Of a stretch of 55,231 nt of DNA, positions 48,501 through 55,231 are shown piece after piece (position 1 is the first letter of the stretch; every line of letters begins with the position of its first letter). The notes below the pieces were generated by a model. The model was not told the origin of the DNA, made no database searches, and saw nothing but the letters and a program-made list of their open reading frames with translations. A program made the position numbers and the translations under genes. Origin of the DNA: a bacterium (GTDB lineage: Bacteria; Krumholzibacteriota; Krumholzibacteriia; LZORAL124-64-63); contig JAGRNP010000004.1 of the NCBI GenBank assembly GCA_020440705.1, forward strand, positions 1-55,231, in the 5' to 3' direction.

Positions 48501-51182
48501 GATCCGGACGCGCCGTCCTACGTCGTCACCCTGGCCGGCGTCGGGCTCGAGTTCCCGGACATCTCGGTCGATCCGACGAGCCTGACCGAGACCCTGCCCA
48601 CCGGCGGGACCTCGACCCAGACCCTGACGATCACCAACAACGGTCTCGGCGACCTGGACTTCACCATCCCCGACGCCGAGTACATCATCGTCAAGTCGGC
48701 CGGCGCCCTGCCGCGTCCCGGCAGCCTGCCCATCGAGCTGGCCAAGGGCGAGAAGGATCCCCGCATCGGCGGTCCGGTCGTGACCGGCTCCGGCGGCCCG
48801 GACGTCTTCGGCTACCGCTGGACCGACAGCAACGAGGTCGGTGGCCCGGCCTACAACTGGATCGACATCTCGGGCACCGGTACGGCCATCGCCTTCTCGG
48901 GCGATGACCAGAACCTCGGCCCGTTCCCGATCGGTTTCTCGTTCCCGTTCTACGGCAACGACTTCACCGAATTCCGGGCCTGCACCAACGGCTGGCTGAG
49001 CTTCACGAGCACGGCCACGACGTACACGAACTACGACCTGCCGAGCGCGAGCGCGCCGGAGAACCTGATCGCCCCGTTCCACGACGATCTGACGTTCACC
49101 AGCTCCGGTTCGGCCTACTACTACTACGACGGGCAGCGCCTGATCGTGCAGTACCAGGACGCCCCGCGCCTCACGTCGGGCGGCCCGTACACCTTCCAGG
49201 TGCACCTGTACCCGAGCGGACGCATCGAGTACCACTACAAGACGATGCTCGGCACCCGCCTCAACGAGGCGACGGTCGGCATCCAGAACGGCACCGCGAC
49301 CGACGGTCTGGCGCCGGCCTTCAACGCCAACTACGTCGCCGACGGCCTGGCCGTGCGGTTCGAGTCCGTCGCTCCCTGGCTGAGCGCCGGTCCGGCTTCG
49401 GGCACGATCCTGCCGGGCCAGACCGCCGACATCACCGTGGGCTTCGACGCGACCGGCCTGTGCGCGGCGCAGATGCTCGCCAACCTGCACATCCTCAGCA
49501 ACGACCCGGACACGCCGGACCTCGCGGTTCCGGTCACCCTGAACCTCGACGGCCAGCCGGACGTCCTGGTCTCGGCGACCGCCCTGGACCTCGGCGACGT
49601 GTTCCTGGGCCAGACGGGCACCCTGCCCCTCACCATCGCCAACGAGGGCTGTGGCGTGCTCAACGTCACCGACCTGACCGTCGACAACGGCGTCTTCACC
49701 CTCGACGTGGCGGCTCCGTTCACGGTCGATCCGGGCAGCGTCGCCCAGGTGAACGTCACGTTCACCCCGGCGGCCGTCGACACCCAGGCCGGGACGCTGA
49801 CCATCACGACCAACGATCCGCTGGAGCCCGTGCACGCCGTCTTCCTGACGGGCGTGGGCGTGGCCCCCGGCGCGATCGCCGCCGCCCCGGGCAGCGTGGT
49901 CGCCGGTCTGTACCCGAACCAGCAGAGCACGGAGATCATCACCGTCACCAACAGCGGGACGGGCGATCTCAACTTCACCGTGCCTTCGCCGGACATGTAC
50001 TCCAAGGCCATGGCCGCGCGCGGCGTGGTCGAGAAGCCCGAGTTCGTCGAGGCCCCGAAGGATGCCAAGGACGCCGGCATCGGCGCTCTCGGCGCCGGCG
50101 GCCCGGACCTCTTCGGCTACAGCTGGAAGGACAGCGACGAGGCGGGCGGTCCGGCGTTCTCGTGGATCGACATCAGCGAGACCGGCACCGCGGCCATCAC
50201 CACCGGTGACGACACCAACAGCGGCCCGTTCCCGATCGGCTTCTCGTTCGACTTCTACGGGACGACGTTCACCGACTTCCGGGTCTGCACGAACGGCTTC
50301 ATGACGTTCGGCAGCACGCTCACCGCCTACACCAACGCCGCCCTGCCGAACGCCTCGGCGCCCGGGTTCCTCATCGCCCCGTTCTGGGACGACCTGAACC
50401 TCGGCGCCACCGGCAGCGGCGACATCTACTACGAGGTCGTCGGCGGGAACCTGGTCGTGATGTACGACGGCGTGATGCCGTACAGCTCGACCAACAGCGG
50501 GACCGGCCCGTTCACCTTCGAGGTGATCCTGTCGCCCAACGGCGTGATCACGATGCAGTACCTGACGCTGGTCGGTTCGCCGGCGAGCTACACGGTCGGC
50601 ATCCAGGACGGGACCGGCACGGTCGGTCTGCAGGTGGCCTACAACACGGCCTACCTGCACGACAACATGGCCATCCAGTTCCGCAGCCTGCCCGAGTGGA
50701 TGACCTGCACGCCGACGGCCGGGACGATCCCGGCGGGCGGCAGCGTCGACCTGATGGTCGGCCTCGACTCGACCGACCTCGAGCTCGGCCTGCACGAAGG
50801 CATGGTCCGGATCCAGAGCGATGATCCGATCACGCCGGAGCTGCAGGTCCCGGTCAGCCTGACCGTGTCGGATCCTTCGCCGGTCGCCGACGAGATCCTG
50901 CCGCGTCGGGTCGCCCTGGACCAGAACGCGCCGAACCCGTTCAACCCCATGACCGAGATCCGGTTCAGCCTGCCCAAGGATGGCCGGGTGGTCCTGAAGG
51001 TGTACGACGTCCGCGGTTCGCTCGTGCGGACCCTGGCCGACGGCCGCTTCGTGGCCGGGCGCCACGTGCGCGTCTGGCAGGGTCAGGACGACGCCGGTCG
51101 CAGCATGCCGTCCGGTGTGTACTTCTACCGTCTGCAGGCGGGTGACGAGGTGTTCACCCGTCGGATGACCCTGCTCAAGTAG
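45591..51182 (+). CDS. Giant secreted subtilisin-like (S8) protease with triplicated module and NPFNP sorting domain
   Basis: An 1863-residue extracellular protease. Signal peptide about 1-24; propeptide-like region about 25-105 (GQIIVKFKDGVPG, VEYAQPNYV); S8 catalytic domain about 110-440 with Asp159 (AVIDSGVDYTHPDL), His214 (NDHGTHCSG), Ser379 (SGTSMATPHVAG) and the oxyanion Asn in AAAGNSGS. A fibronectin-III-like domain follows (about 455-550), then three tandem modules of about 436 residues, each an Ig-like/ASH-type segment plus a module starting GGPD(A/V/L)(Y/F)GY. The C-terminal ~85 residues (NAPNPFNPMTEIRFSLP ... MPSGVYFYRLQAG) are the FlgD-like/type IX-type sorting domain, suggesting surface export. 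GGAGGG precedes the ATG. Confidence 0.95.
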   Translation: MAYSRRILAMTLLLLFALGSSAFAAVAPGYEYVPGQIIVKFKDGVPGAEKSNLFSSVAGVKLRDFKQIKAEHWQVTGRIEDIVSRLEDDPRVEYAQPNYVLYALEIPNDTRFGDLWGMNNDGDFTDPSGNVAVADADIDAVEAWDVYTGSSSVLVAVIDSGVDYTHPDLAANIWSNPGEIPGNGIDDDGNGFIDDIHGWDFANGDADPMDDNDHGTHCSGTIGGVGNNATGVAGVNWNVSIMGLKFLTAAGSGSTANAISCIEYATLMGVDVMSNSWGGGPYDAAMEAAIEAAYAADIFFVAAAGNSGSNNDATPHYPSNYPNGNVISVMATDCTDSPVNEPGWWSTSFGATTVDIAAPGLHIWSTTPGNTYSDFSGTSMATPHVAGAIAMLRGRFPAISVDDGKNLLMTVGNDPLPSLTGMCVSGARLNLLKLVADPDSIPPSAVIDLAAGAVASNWVEVTWTAPGDDGTVGTPSSYDMRYSTSPIVDQASWDAATEVTGEPDPGVYGTPESMQIFGLDVSTTYYFNVRAKDEYGNYGDLSNSPSATTLGPPTIGVAPSTLAATLTTGGTTTQTLTVTNTGVGVLDFSIPTAEYIIPAKATFAPVRTWEYDPTLKKGDHGLAPIVSIDGSGGPDAYGYNWVDSDAVGGPAYNWIDISTTGTSVSLSDDNSAGPFAIGFPFEFYGTEFTSFNIASNGFISFTSTDSPAGNGPVPSTSSPANMVALFWDDLNPSTGGNVYYYYDGTRLIVQYDAINHYDSGGNYTMQLHLYPGGTIEYHYETIVDPSDSATIGIQNGDGTDGLSVVFNSAYVHSGLAVRFVAISPWLSTSPNSGSLAAGASANVDVVFDATGLCGSSFDANLHIVSNDAATPDFVVPVGLNLIGTPDIQAAPTAVDFGEVYITANATIDVTVTNAGCADLTISGIGIDNADYSTTVAAPQVLTAGASLIVPVTFAPTSAGAIAGNLTFTSDDPDAPSYVVTLAGVGLEFPDISVDPTSLTETLPTGGTSTQTLTITNNGLGDLDFTIPDAEYIIVKSAGALPRPGSLPIELAKGEKDPRIGGPVVTGSGGPDVFGYRWTDSNEVGGPAYNWIDISGTGTAIAFSGDDQNLGPFPIGFSFPFYGNDFTEFRACTNGWLSFTSTATTYTNYDLPSASAPENLIAPFHDDLTFTSSGSAYYYYDGQRLIVQYQDAPRLTSGGPYTFQVHLYPSGRIEYHYKTMLGTRLNEATVGIQNGTATDGLAPAFNANYVADGLAVRFESVAPWLSAGPASGTILPGQTADITVGFDATGLCAAQMLANLHILSNDPDTPDLAVPVTLNLDGQPDVLVSATALDLGDVFLGQTGTLPLTIANEGCGVLNVTDLTVDNGVFTLDVAAPFTVDPGSVAQVNVTFTPAAVDTQAGTLTITTNDPLEPVHAVFLTGVGVAPGAIAAAPGSVVAGLYPNQQSTEIITVTNSGTGDLNFTVPSPDMYSKAMAARGVVEKPEFVEAPKDAKDAGIGALGAGGPDLFGYSWKDSDEAGGPAFSWIDISETGTAAITTGDDTNSGPFPIGFSFDFYGTTFTDFRVCTNGFMTFGSTLTAYTNAALPNASAPGFLIAPFWDDLNLGATGSGDIYYEVVGGNLVVMYDGVMPYSSTNSGTGPFTFEVILSPNGVITMQYLTLVGSPASYTVGIQDGTGTVGLQVAYNTAYLHDNMAIQFRSLPEWMTCTPTAGTIPAGGSVDLMVGLDSTDLELGLHEGMVRIQSDDPITPELQVPVSLTVSDPSPVADEILPRRVALDQNAPNPFNPMTEIRFSLPKDGRVVLKVYDVRGSLVRTLADGRFVAGRHVRVWQGQDDAGRSMPSGVYFYRLQAGDEVFTRRMTLLK
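47250..50870 (+). repeat. Three tandem ~1.3-kb modules inside the subtilase gene
   Basis: The GGPD landmarks are at 47484, 48792 and 50097, giving periods of 1308 and 1305 bases (436 and 435 codons). Shared blocks in each copy are WxDSxxxGGPAxxWIDIS, GPFxIGFxFxFYG, a (C/S)NGFxxF-type strand, and a closing xWLSxxPxSG-type Ig segment. Copies 1 and 2 include a further ASH-like domain before the next copy; copy 3 runs into the C-terminal sorting domain. The copies have diverged clearly at protein level. Confidence 0.85.
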
Positions 51183-51203
51183 CGGCGGTCTTCCACCACA
51201 CGG

Positions 51204-51235
51204 CAACGGCCCCGGGAGCGATCCCGGGGCCGTTG
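51204..51235. terminator. Strong terminator hairpin between the subtilase and yfiH genes
   Basis: CAACGGCCCCGGGA (51204-51217) and TCCCGGGGCCGTTG (51222-51235) form a perfect 14-bp stem closed by a GCGA (GNRA) tetraloop, followed by TCTCGTTTCG on the plus strand. Placed between convergent genes, it could serve both. Confidence 0.85.
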
Positions 51236-51258
51236 TCTCGTTTCGGGCCGGAGTGGTT

Positions 51259-51993
51259 TCAGACGCGGCCGCCGCTGAGGGCGGCGAAGCGCCCGGCCCG
51301 GCCCTGCTCGCGCCGGTGGCTGGGGTAGGGGCCGGTGCCGCAGATGGTGCAGATCCCGCTCGGCCGGATGGCCGCGGCCGGCACGCCGCCCGTCTCCAGC
51401 TCCCGGGCCGCGGCCCGCCACAGGTCGAAGGCGCGACCGTCGCCGAGCAGCGGGAACCAGTCCGACGCGGCGGCGCCGAAGTGATCCCGGGCCGCGGCGG
51501 CCACCTCCGGACCCACTTCGTAGCAGCACGGGCCCGCCGACGGCGCGATGACCGCCCGCGTGCGGTCGGGCCGCATGCCGTCGGCGGCCATGTCGGCGAG
51601 CAGGCCGCCGGTGATGCCGGCGACGGTGCTGCGCCAGGAGGCATGGGCGAACCCCCAGCGCCCGGCGCCGGCCGCGTCGGGCCCCATGACGAGGACCAGG
51701 GGGCAATCGGCCCCCCGTCCGACGACGGCGAGTCCGGGTCGGGCGGTCCAGAGCGCGTCCGCGTCCCCGAGGCAGCCGGGGCCGTCGGCGCGCAGGGCTG
51801 TGCCGCCATGGACCTGTCGGGCCCACGCCGCCGCCGCCACGCCGGCGGCCGACGCCAGGTCGGCGACGGCGCGGGCGTGCGCGGGGGAATCGGGGGCGGA
51901 GGCGAAGTCGGGGCCGGCGGTCGTGCTCCAGCCGCAGGCCCAGCCGGATTCGGCGGTTACGCCGGGGGCGTCGCGCCACCAGGCGGGCCGCAT
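51259..51993 (-). CDS. yfiH: YfiH/LACC1 family copper oxidase-like protein (purine nucleoside phosphorylase)
   Basis: A 244-residue protein of the multicopper polyphenol oxidase/YfiH family; characterised members act as purine nucleoside phosphorylases or adenosine deaminases, and E. coli YfiH affects peptidoglycan editing. Family blocks: ARQVHGGTA, GDADALWTARPGLAVVGRGADCP, GFAHASWRSTVAG, SAGPCCYEVG and the CTICGTGPYPSHRR end. It starts one base after the pyrE stop, so it is the third gene of the pyrF-pyrE-yfiH operon. The N-terminus is tryptophan-rich and its exact start is uncertain. Confidence 0.9.
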   Translation of the reverse strand: MRPAWWRDAPGVTAESGWACGWSTTAGPDFASAPDSPAHARAVADLASAAGVAAAAWARQVHGGTALRADGPGCLGDADALWTARPGLAVVGRGADCPLVLVMGPDAAGAGRWGFAHASWRSTVAGITGGLLADMAADGMRPDRTRAVIAPSAGPCCYEVGPEVAAAARDHFGAAASDWFPLLGDGRAFDLWRAAARELETGGVPAAAIRPSGICTICGTGPYPSHRREQGRAGRFAALSGGRV

Positions 51994-51994
51994 C

Positions 51995-52567
51995 TCAGTT
52001 GCCGCGGCTGCCCGGCTTGACCACCGGGACGCCGTCGGCGCACAGGGGGCACGCGGCCGGCTCGAAGGTCGCGACCGTCACCCGCGCCAGCGACTGCAGG
52101 GGCAGGGGCAGCCCCGCGTCGCCCCCGGTCCGGTCGATGATGCTCGTCAGGCCGGTGACCACGCCGCCGGCCGCCTCGACGCACGCGATCACCTCGAGCA
52201 GGCTCGTGCCGCGCGTCACCACGTCCTCGGCGACGATGACCTTCTCGCCGGGGGCGATCTCGAAGCCGCGGCGGATCATCATCTCGCCGTCCTTGCGCTC
52301 GGAGAAGACGAAGCGGCGGCCGAGGGCCCGGGCCACCTCGTGCCCGATGAGGATGCCGCCGAGGGCCGGGCTGACCACCAGGTCGTGGGGCGTGTCGGCG
52401 AAGAACTCCGCCATGGCGGCCCCGAGTTCCCGGGCCAGATCGGGGAACTGCAGGATCTTCGCGCACTGGAAGTAGGTGTCGCTGTGCAGGCCGCTGCTCA
52501 GCAGGAAATGGCCGCTGTGCAGGGCGCCGAGCTCCTTCATCAGGGAGAGAACCTTGTCTTCGGTCAT
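51995..52567 (-). CDS. pyrE: Orotate phosphoribosyltransferase
   Basis: Transfers phosphoribose from PRPP to orotate, giving OMP. The 190-residue protein has the PRPP-binding loop VIVAEDVVTRGTS and the N-terminal SGHFLLSSGLHSDTYFQ orotate region; VFSERKDGEMMIRRGF is the flexible loop. The C-terminus contains CPLC, a family feature in some bacteria. It follows pyrF by 46 bases, putting the last two UMP-synthesis steps together. Confidence 0.97.
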   Translation of the reverse strand: MTEDKVLSLMKELGALHSGHFLLSSGLHSDTYFQCAKILQFPDLARELGAAMAEFFADTPHDLVVSPALGGILIGHEVARALGRRFVFSERKDGEMMIRRGFEIAPGEKVIVAEDVVTRGTSLLEVIACVEAAGGVVTGLTSIIDRTGGDAGLPLPLQSLARVTVATFEPAACPLCADGVPVVKPGSRGN

Positions 52568-52613
52568 GTCGCCTTCCTCGGGCGGCTGGGCCCGGCCGGT
52601 CCGTCGGGCCGGT

Positions 52614-53366
52614 CTAGGCCAGTTCCGCGGCTATGGCGGCCAGGGCGGCCGCCGGGTCCGGAGCCTTGGTGATGGGGCGGCCGATGACGAGGAAGTCGGC
52701 TCCCGCGTCCATGGCCTGCCGGGGGGTGGTCACCCGATGCTGGTCGTCGACGGCGGCGCCGGCCGGCCGGATGCCCGGGGTCACGATGAGCGGGTCGGGG
52801 CCGATCGCCTCGCGCAGGCGCGGCAGGTCGGCGGCCGAGCAGACCAGGCCGTCGCAGCCGGCGTCCCAGGCCAGTCGCGCCAGCCGGATGACCCGCTCCT
52901 GGAGCGAGTCGGGCGAGGGGCCCGTCTCCTGGAGCTCGTCCTCGGAGAGGCTCGTCAGGACGGTGACCGCCAGCAGGGCCGGGCGTCGACCGGTCACCGG
53001 ATGGGGCGCGCCTGCGGCCAGGGCTGCGGCCGCCGCGGCGATGGCGGCGCGGCCGTTGCCGGCGTGCATGGTGCACAGGCCGGCCCCCAGGGCGGCCGCG
53101 ACCCGCGCCGCGCCGGCCACCGTGTTGGGGATGTCGTGGTACTTCAGGTCGAGAAAGATGTCGCGACCGAGGTCCTGCAGGCGACCGACCACCGCGGGCC
53201 CGGCGGCCGAGAAGAGTTCCAGGCCGACCTTCACGAAGCCCCCGGCGGGGCCGAGGCGGGTGGCGAGGTCGAGGGCCTCGTCGGCCCCGGGCACGTCCAG
53301 GGCGGTGATCACACGCCGGCCGGGGGGCAGGGCGCGCAGGGCGGAGAGCAGGCTCGAGCGGTCCAT
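52614..53366 (-). CDS. pyrF: Orotidine 5'-phosphate decarboxylase
   Basis: Decarboxylates OMP to UMP. The 250-residue protein has the catalytic DLKYHDIPNT (Asp-Lys-Asp charge relay), ALDVPGADEALDLATRLG at the N-terminus and VTPGIRPAG near the phosphate site. Start ATG 53366 is chosen because family homology begins there; the frame stays open to 53450 and no strong Shine-Dalgarno is seen. First gene of the operon. Confidence 0.95.
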   Translation of the reverse strand: MDRSSLLSALRALPPGRRVITALDVPGADEALDLATRLGPAGGFVKVGLELFSAAGPAVVGRLQDLGRDIFLDLKYHDIPNTVAGAARVAAALGAGLCTMHAGNGRAAIAAAAAALAAGAPHPVTGRRPALLAVTVLTSLSEDELQETGPSPDSLQERVIRLARLAWDAGCDGLVCSAADLPRLREAIGPDPLIVTPGIRPAGAAVDDQHRVTTPRQAMDAGADFLVIGRPITKAPDPAAALAAIAAELA

Positions 53367-53492
53367 GCTGGTGACGGTCTTTCGGTCGGGGCGTCCGGGA
53401 CGTCGCCGGGTGAGGGGCACCCGGGATTCACCTGCGGATGGGGCCCGCACGGGGCGATTTGCCTTGCCGAGCCCGACATCCTGCTACTAACC

Positions 53493-53521
53493 TTCTAACA
53501 GTCGGGACACCGGATTGCAAA
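53493..53521 (-). promoter_or_regulatory. Candidate promoter for the pyrF-pyrE-yfiH operon
   Basis: On the minus strand TTGCAA (53521-53516), 17-base spacer, TAGAAG (53498-53493). The leader to pyrF is about 120 bases; I see no PyrR-type attenuator in it. The rest of the 237-base gap to serS holds no gene. Confidence 0.45.
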
Positions 53522-53603
53522 TTCATTTCCCGGTCGGAAGCCGGGGACCGGTGCCCGTGCGTCCGTGTGCCCGCCGGCGGCGGGTCGAAAGTGAGGCTGC
53601 TCC

Positions 53604-54863
53604 GTGCTGGACCGCAAATTCCTGCGTGAGAACCGGGACCTGGTGACCCGCGCCGTCGCCCTGAAGAACGAGTCCGTCGACATCGACGCCTACTACGAGG
53701 CCGACGAGCGCCGGCGGGCCGCCCTGCAGGAGATCGAGACCCTGCAGGCCGAGGCGAACCGCGCCAACAAGGCCATCTCCGAGGCCAAGAAGGCGGGCGC
53801 GGACGCCGGCGCCGCCATCGCGGCCATGAAGGACGTCTCCACGCGCATCAAGGACCTCAAGGCCCAGACCGACGCCCTCGAGGCGGAGGTGGAGGCCCTC
53901 TACCTGCGCATCCCGAACATCCCGCACCCGTCGGCCCCCGAGGGCGGCGAGGAGAACAACCAGGTCGTGCGCACCTGGGGGGAACCGGTCACGCCCGATT
54001 TCGACGTCCTGCCGCACTGGGACCTGGGCGCCGAGCTCGGCATCCTGCACCCGGAGCGCTCGGCGCGCATGTCCGGCAGCGGCTTCACGATCCTCAGCGG
54101 CGCCGGGGCGCGCCTCGAACGGGCGCTCATCAACTGGTTCCTCGACGTCCATGCCGTGCAGGGCTACACCGAGTTCAACGTGCCGTACCTGGTGAATCCG
54201 GCCGCCATGCAGGGCACCGGCCAGCTGCCCAAGCTCGCCGACGACATGTACCACTGCACCGTCGACGACCTGTACCTGATCCCCACGGCCGAGGTCTCGG
54301 TGACGAACGTGCACATGCAGGAGACCCTCGACGAGGCCGACCTGCCCCTGAAGTACTGCGCCTTCTCGCCCTGCTTCCGGCGCGAGGCCGGCGCGGCGGG
54401 AAAGGACACCCGCGGCCTGCTGCGGGTGCACCAGTTCCACAAGGTGGAGATGGTGAAGTTCGTGGCGCCGGAAACCTCGTGGGAGGAGCTCGAGTCGCTC
54501 ACCGCCGACGCCGAGGAGCTGCTGCAGAAGCTCGGGCTGCCCTACCGCGTGCTGGCCCTGGCCACCGGCGACCTCAGCTTCGCCGCCAGCAAGTGCTACG
54601 ACCTGGAGGTGTGGTCGGCGGGGGTCGGCAAGTGGCTCGAGGTCTCGTCCTGCAGCAACTTCGTCGACTTCCAGGCGCGCCGCGCCGGGATCCGCTACCG
54701 GGGGGCCGAGGCCAAGGGCTTCGTCCACACCCTGAACGGATCCGGCCTGGCCCTGCCGCGGGTGCTCGTCGCGATCCTCGAGAACTACCAGACCGCCGAC
54801 GGGCGCGTGCGCGTGCCCGACGTCCTGCGCCCCTACCTGGGCGGACTCGAGCACATCGGCTGA
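53604..54863 (+). CDS. serS: Seryl-tRNA synthetase
   Basis: Charges tRNA-Ser. The 419-residue class II synthetase has the N-terminal antiparallel coiled-coil tRNA-binding arm (about 28-100), motif 2 (SPCFRREAGAAGKDTRGLLRV), the ATP/serine site (PTAEVSVTN) and motif 3 (TLNGSGLALPRVLVAILEN). The start is GTG at 53604; no competing ATG upstream. The next gene's ATG shares the last base of its TGA (TGATG). Confidence 0.97.
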   Translation: MLDRKFLRENRDLVTRAVALKNESVDIDAYYEADERRRAALQEIETLQAEANRANKAISEAKKAGADAGAAIAAMKDVSTRIKDLKAQTDALEAEVEALYLRIPNIPHPSAPEGGEENNQVVRTWGEPVTPDFDVLPHWDLGAELGILHPERSARMSGSGFTILSGAGARLERALINWFLDVHAVQGYTEFNVPYLVNPAAMQGTGQLPKLADDMYHCTVDDLYLIPTAEVSVTNVHMQETLDEADLPLKYCAFSPCFRREAGAAGKDTRGLLRVHQFHKVEMVKFVAPETSWEELESLTADAEELLQKLGLPYRVLALATGDLSFAASKCYDLEVWSAGVGKWLEVSSCSNFVDFQARRAGIRYRGAEAKGFVHTLNGSGLALPRVLVAILENYQTADGRVRVPDVLRPYLGGLEHIG

Positions 54864-55231
54864 TGAGCGGCCTCTTCGGCAGGATCAGGGTTCCCGGGCT
54901 GCGCCGCCGCTACCTTTTCAACATCTACCTGCTGCTCGGCAGCGTGAGCATCGTCGTGATCACGACGGTCTTCACGATCCGGGTCAGCCAGAGCGTCGAG
55001 CGGCAGGCCTACCTGACGACCAAGCTGCTCAGCGGGGTGGCCAGCCGCCTGTTCACGGCCCAGGACCTGTCCGAGGTCCAGCCGATCATCGAGATCATCA
55101 ACGAGAACGAGGTGCCGTTCATCCTGACGGACAACGCGGGACGGCCCCTCGTCTGGAACACGCCGGTGATCGGCATCCCGGTGCCGGAGTACCAGATCCT
55201 GCTGAGCGAGAACCTGTCGCGGCCGAGCAAC
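54863..55231 (+). CDS. N-terminal part of a membrane sensor protein, probably a histidine kinase (partial)
   Basis: Starts at ATG 54863, overlapping the serS stop by one base, and runs off the right edge after 123 codons. A basic N-terminus is followed by one strong membrane segment (YLLLGSVSIVVITTVFTI, about residues 22-40). The periplasmic stretch has FILTDNAGRPLVWNTPV, a PAS-like pattern seen in membrane histidine kinases. The kinase core is outside the window, so the assignment is tentative. Confidence 0.7.
   Translation, partial: MSGLFGRIRVPGLRRRYLFNIYLLLGSVSIVVITTVFTIRVSQSVERQAYLTTKLLSGVASRLFTAQDLSEVQPIIEIINENEVPFILTDNAGRPLVWNTPVIGIPVPEYQILLSENLSRPSN

Noticed and set aside
45435-51809. 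A 2124-codon open frame antisense to the subtilase gene
   Set aside because: It is a high-GC shadow: very rich in Arg, Val, Gly, Asp and His in low-complexity runs, no start site with SD, and it extends across two unrelated genes. The plus strand encodes a recognisable protease.
53367-53603. A pyrimidine attenuator or T-box between pyrF and serS
   Set aside because: No terminator/antiterminator pair, PyrR-binding consensus or T-box sequence is visible; only a promoter candidate for pyrF.

Overview
The window is a GC-rich (by eye about two thirds G+C or more), densely packed chromosomal segment with 38 protein-coding genes recognised on both strands, one of them cut off at each end. No rRNA, tRNA, CRISPR array, insertion sequence or phage gene was seen. 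The best clue to the host is the large surface protease at 45591-51182, whose C-terminus carries the NPFNP-type FlgD-like/sorting domain typical of the FCB superphylum. With the high G+C, this suggests an uncultured FCB candidate phylum such as Krumholzibacteriota or Eisenbacteria; that placement is inference.

Layout. 1-4540: thymidylate kinase, a C-terminal processing protease, an odd 614-base intergenic region holding two related giant hairpins, then an NfeD/SPFH membrane pair. 4656-9164: a chemotaxis/motility zone (PilZ protein, CheV, a methyl-accepting protein with a c-type haem motif), with two promoters that resemble the flagellar sigma-28 consensus; an arginine deiminase lies between. 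9351-13933: a Tlc-like nucleotide/MFS transporter and a hybrid histidine kinase. 14129-20649: a tightly coupled tyrosine/homogentisate catabolic operon (hppD, hmgA, an unrecognised gene, fahA, acetoacetyl-CoA synthetase). It lacks a maleylacetoacetate isomerase, so the unrecognised gene is a candidate for that step. 20642-25613: a single-domain receiver, a PAS/GAF hybrid kinase, and a cation antiporter fused to a PTS EIIA-like domain. 25628-32449: metK with a methionine gamma-lyase-like gene, then a four-gene ABC exporter cluster followed by a 3-methyladenine DNA glycosylase.

32719-39539: an active/inactive pair of M16 zinc proteases, an intergenic region with a 94-nt nested inverted repeat and an AT-rich patch, a tiny membrane protein, a Wzi-like outer-membrane protein that appears to start at CTG, and a TrpF paralogue. 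39540-45383: a DUF4442 protein, an asparagine synthetase derived from asparaginyl-tRNA synthetase with a divergent AsnC/Lrp regulator and an AT-rich operator, and fused isobutyryl-CoA mutase IcmF. 45591-55231: the giant secreted subtilase with a triplicated module, the pyrF-pyrE-yfiH operon, serS, and the start of a membrane sensor protein.

The gene set suggests a motile, cytochrome-c-making heterotroph that degrades amino acids (tyrosine, arginine, methionine, branched-chain acyl-CoA) and secretes proteases. The most unusual non-coding signals are the twin hairpins at 2532-3130, which share identical 9-nt internal boxes but have completely different, self-complementary stems, and the 94-nt structured element at 36524-36617.
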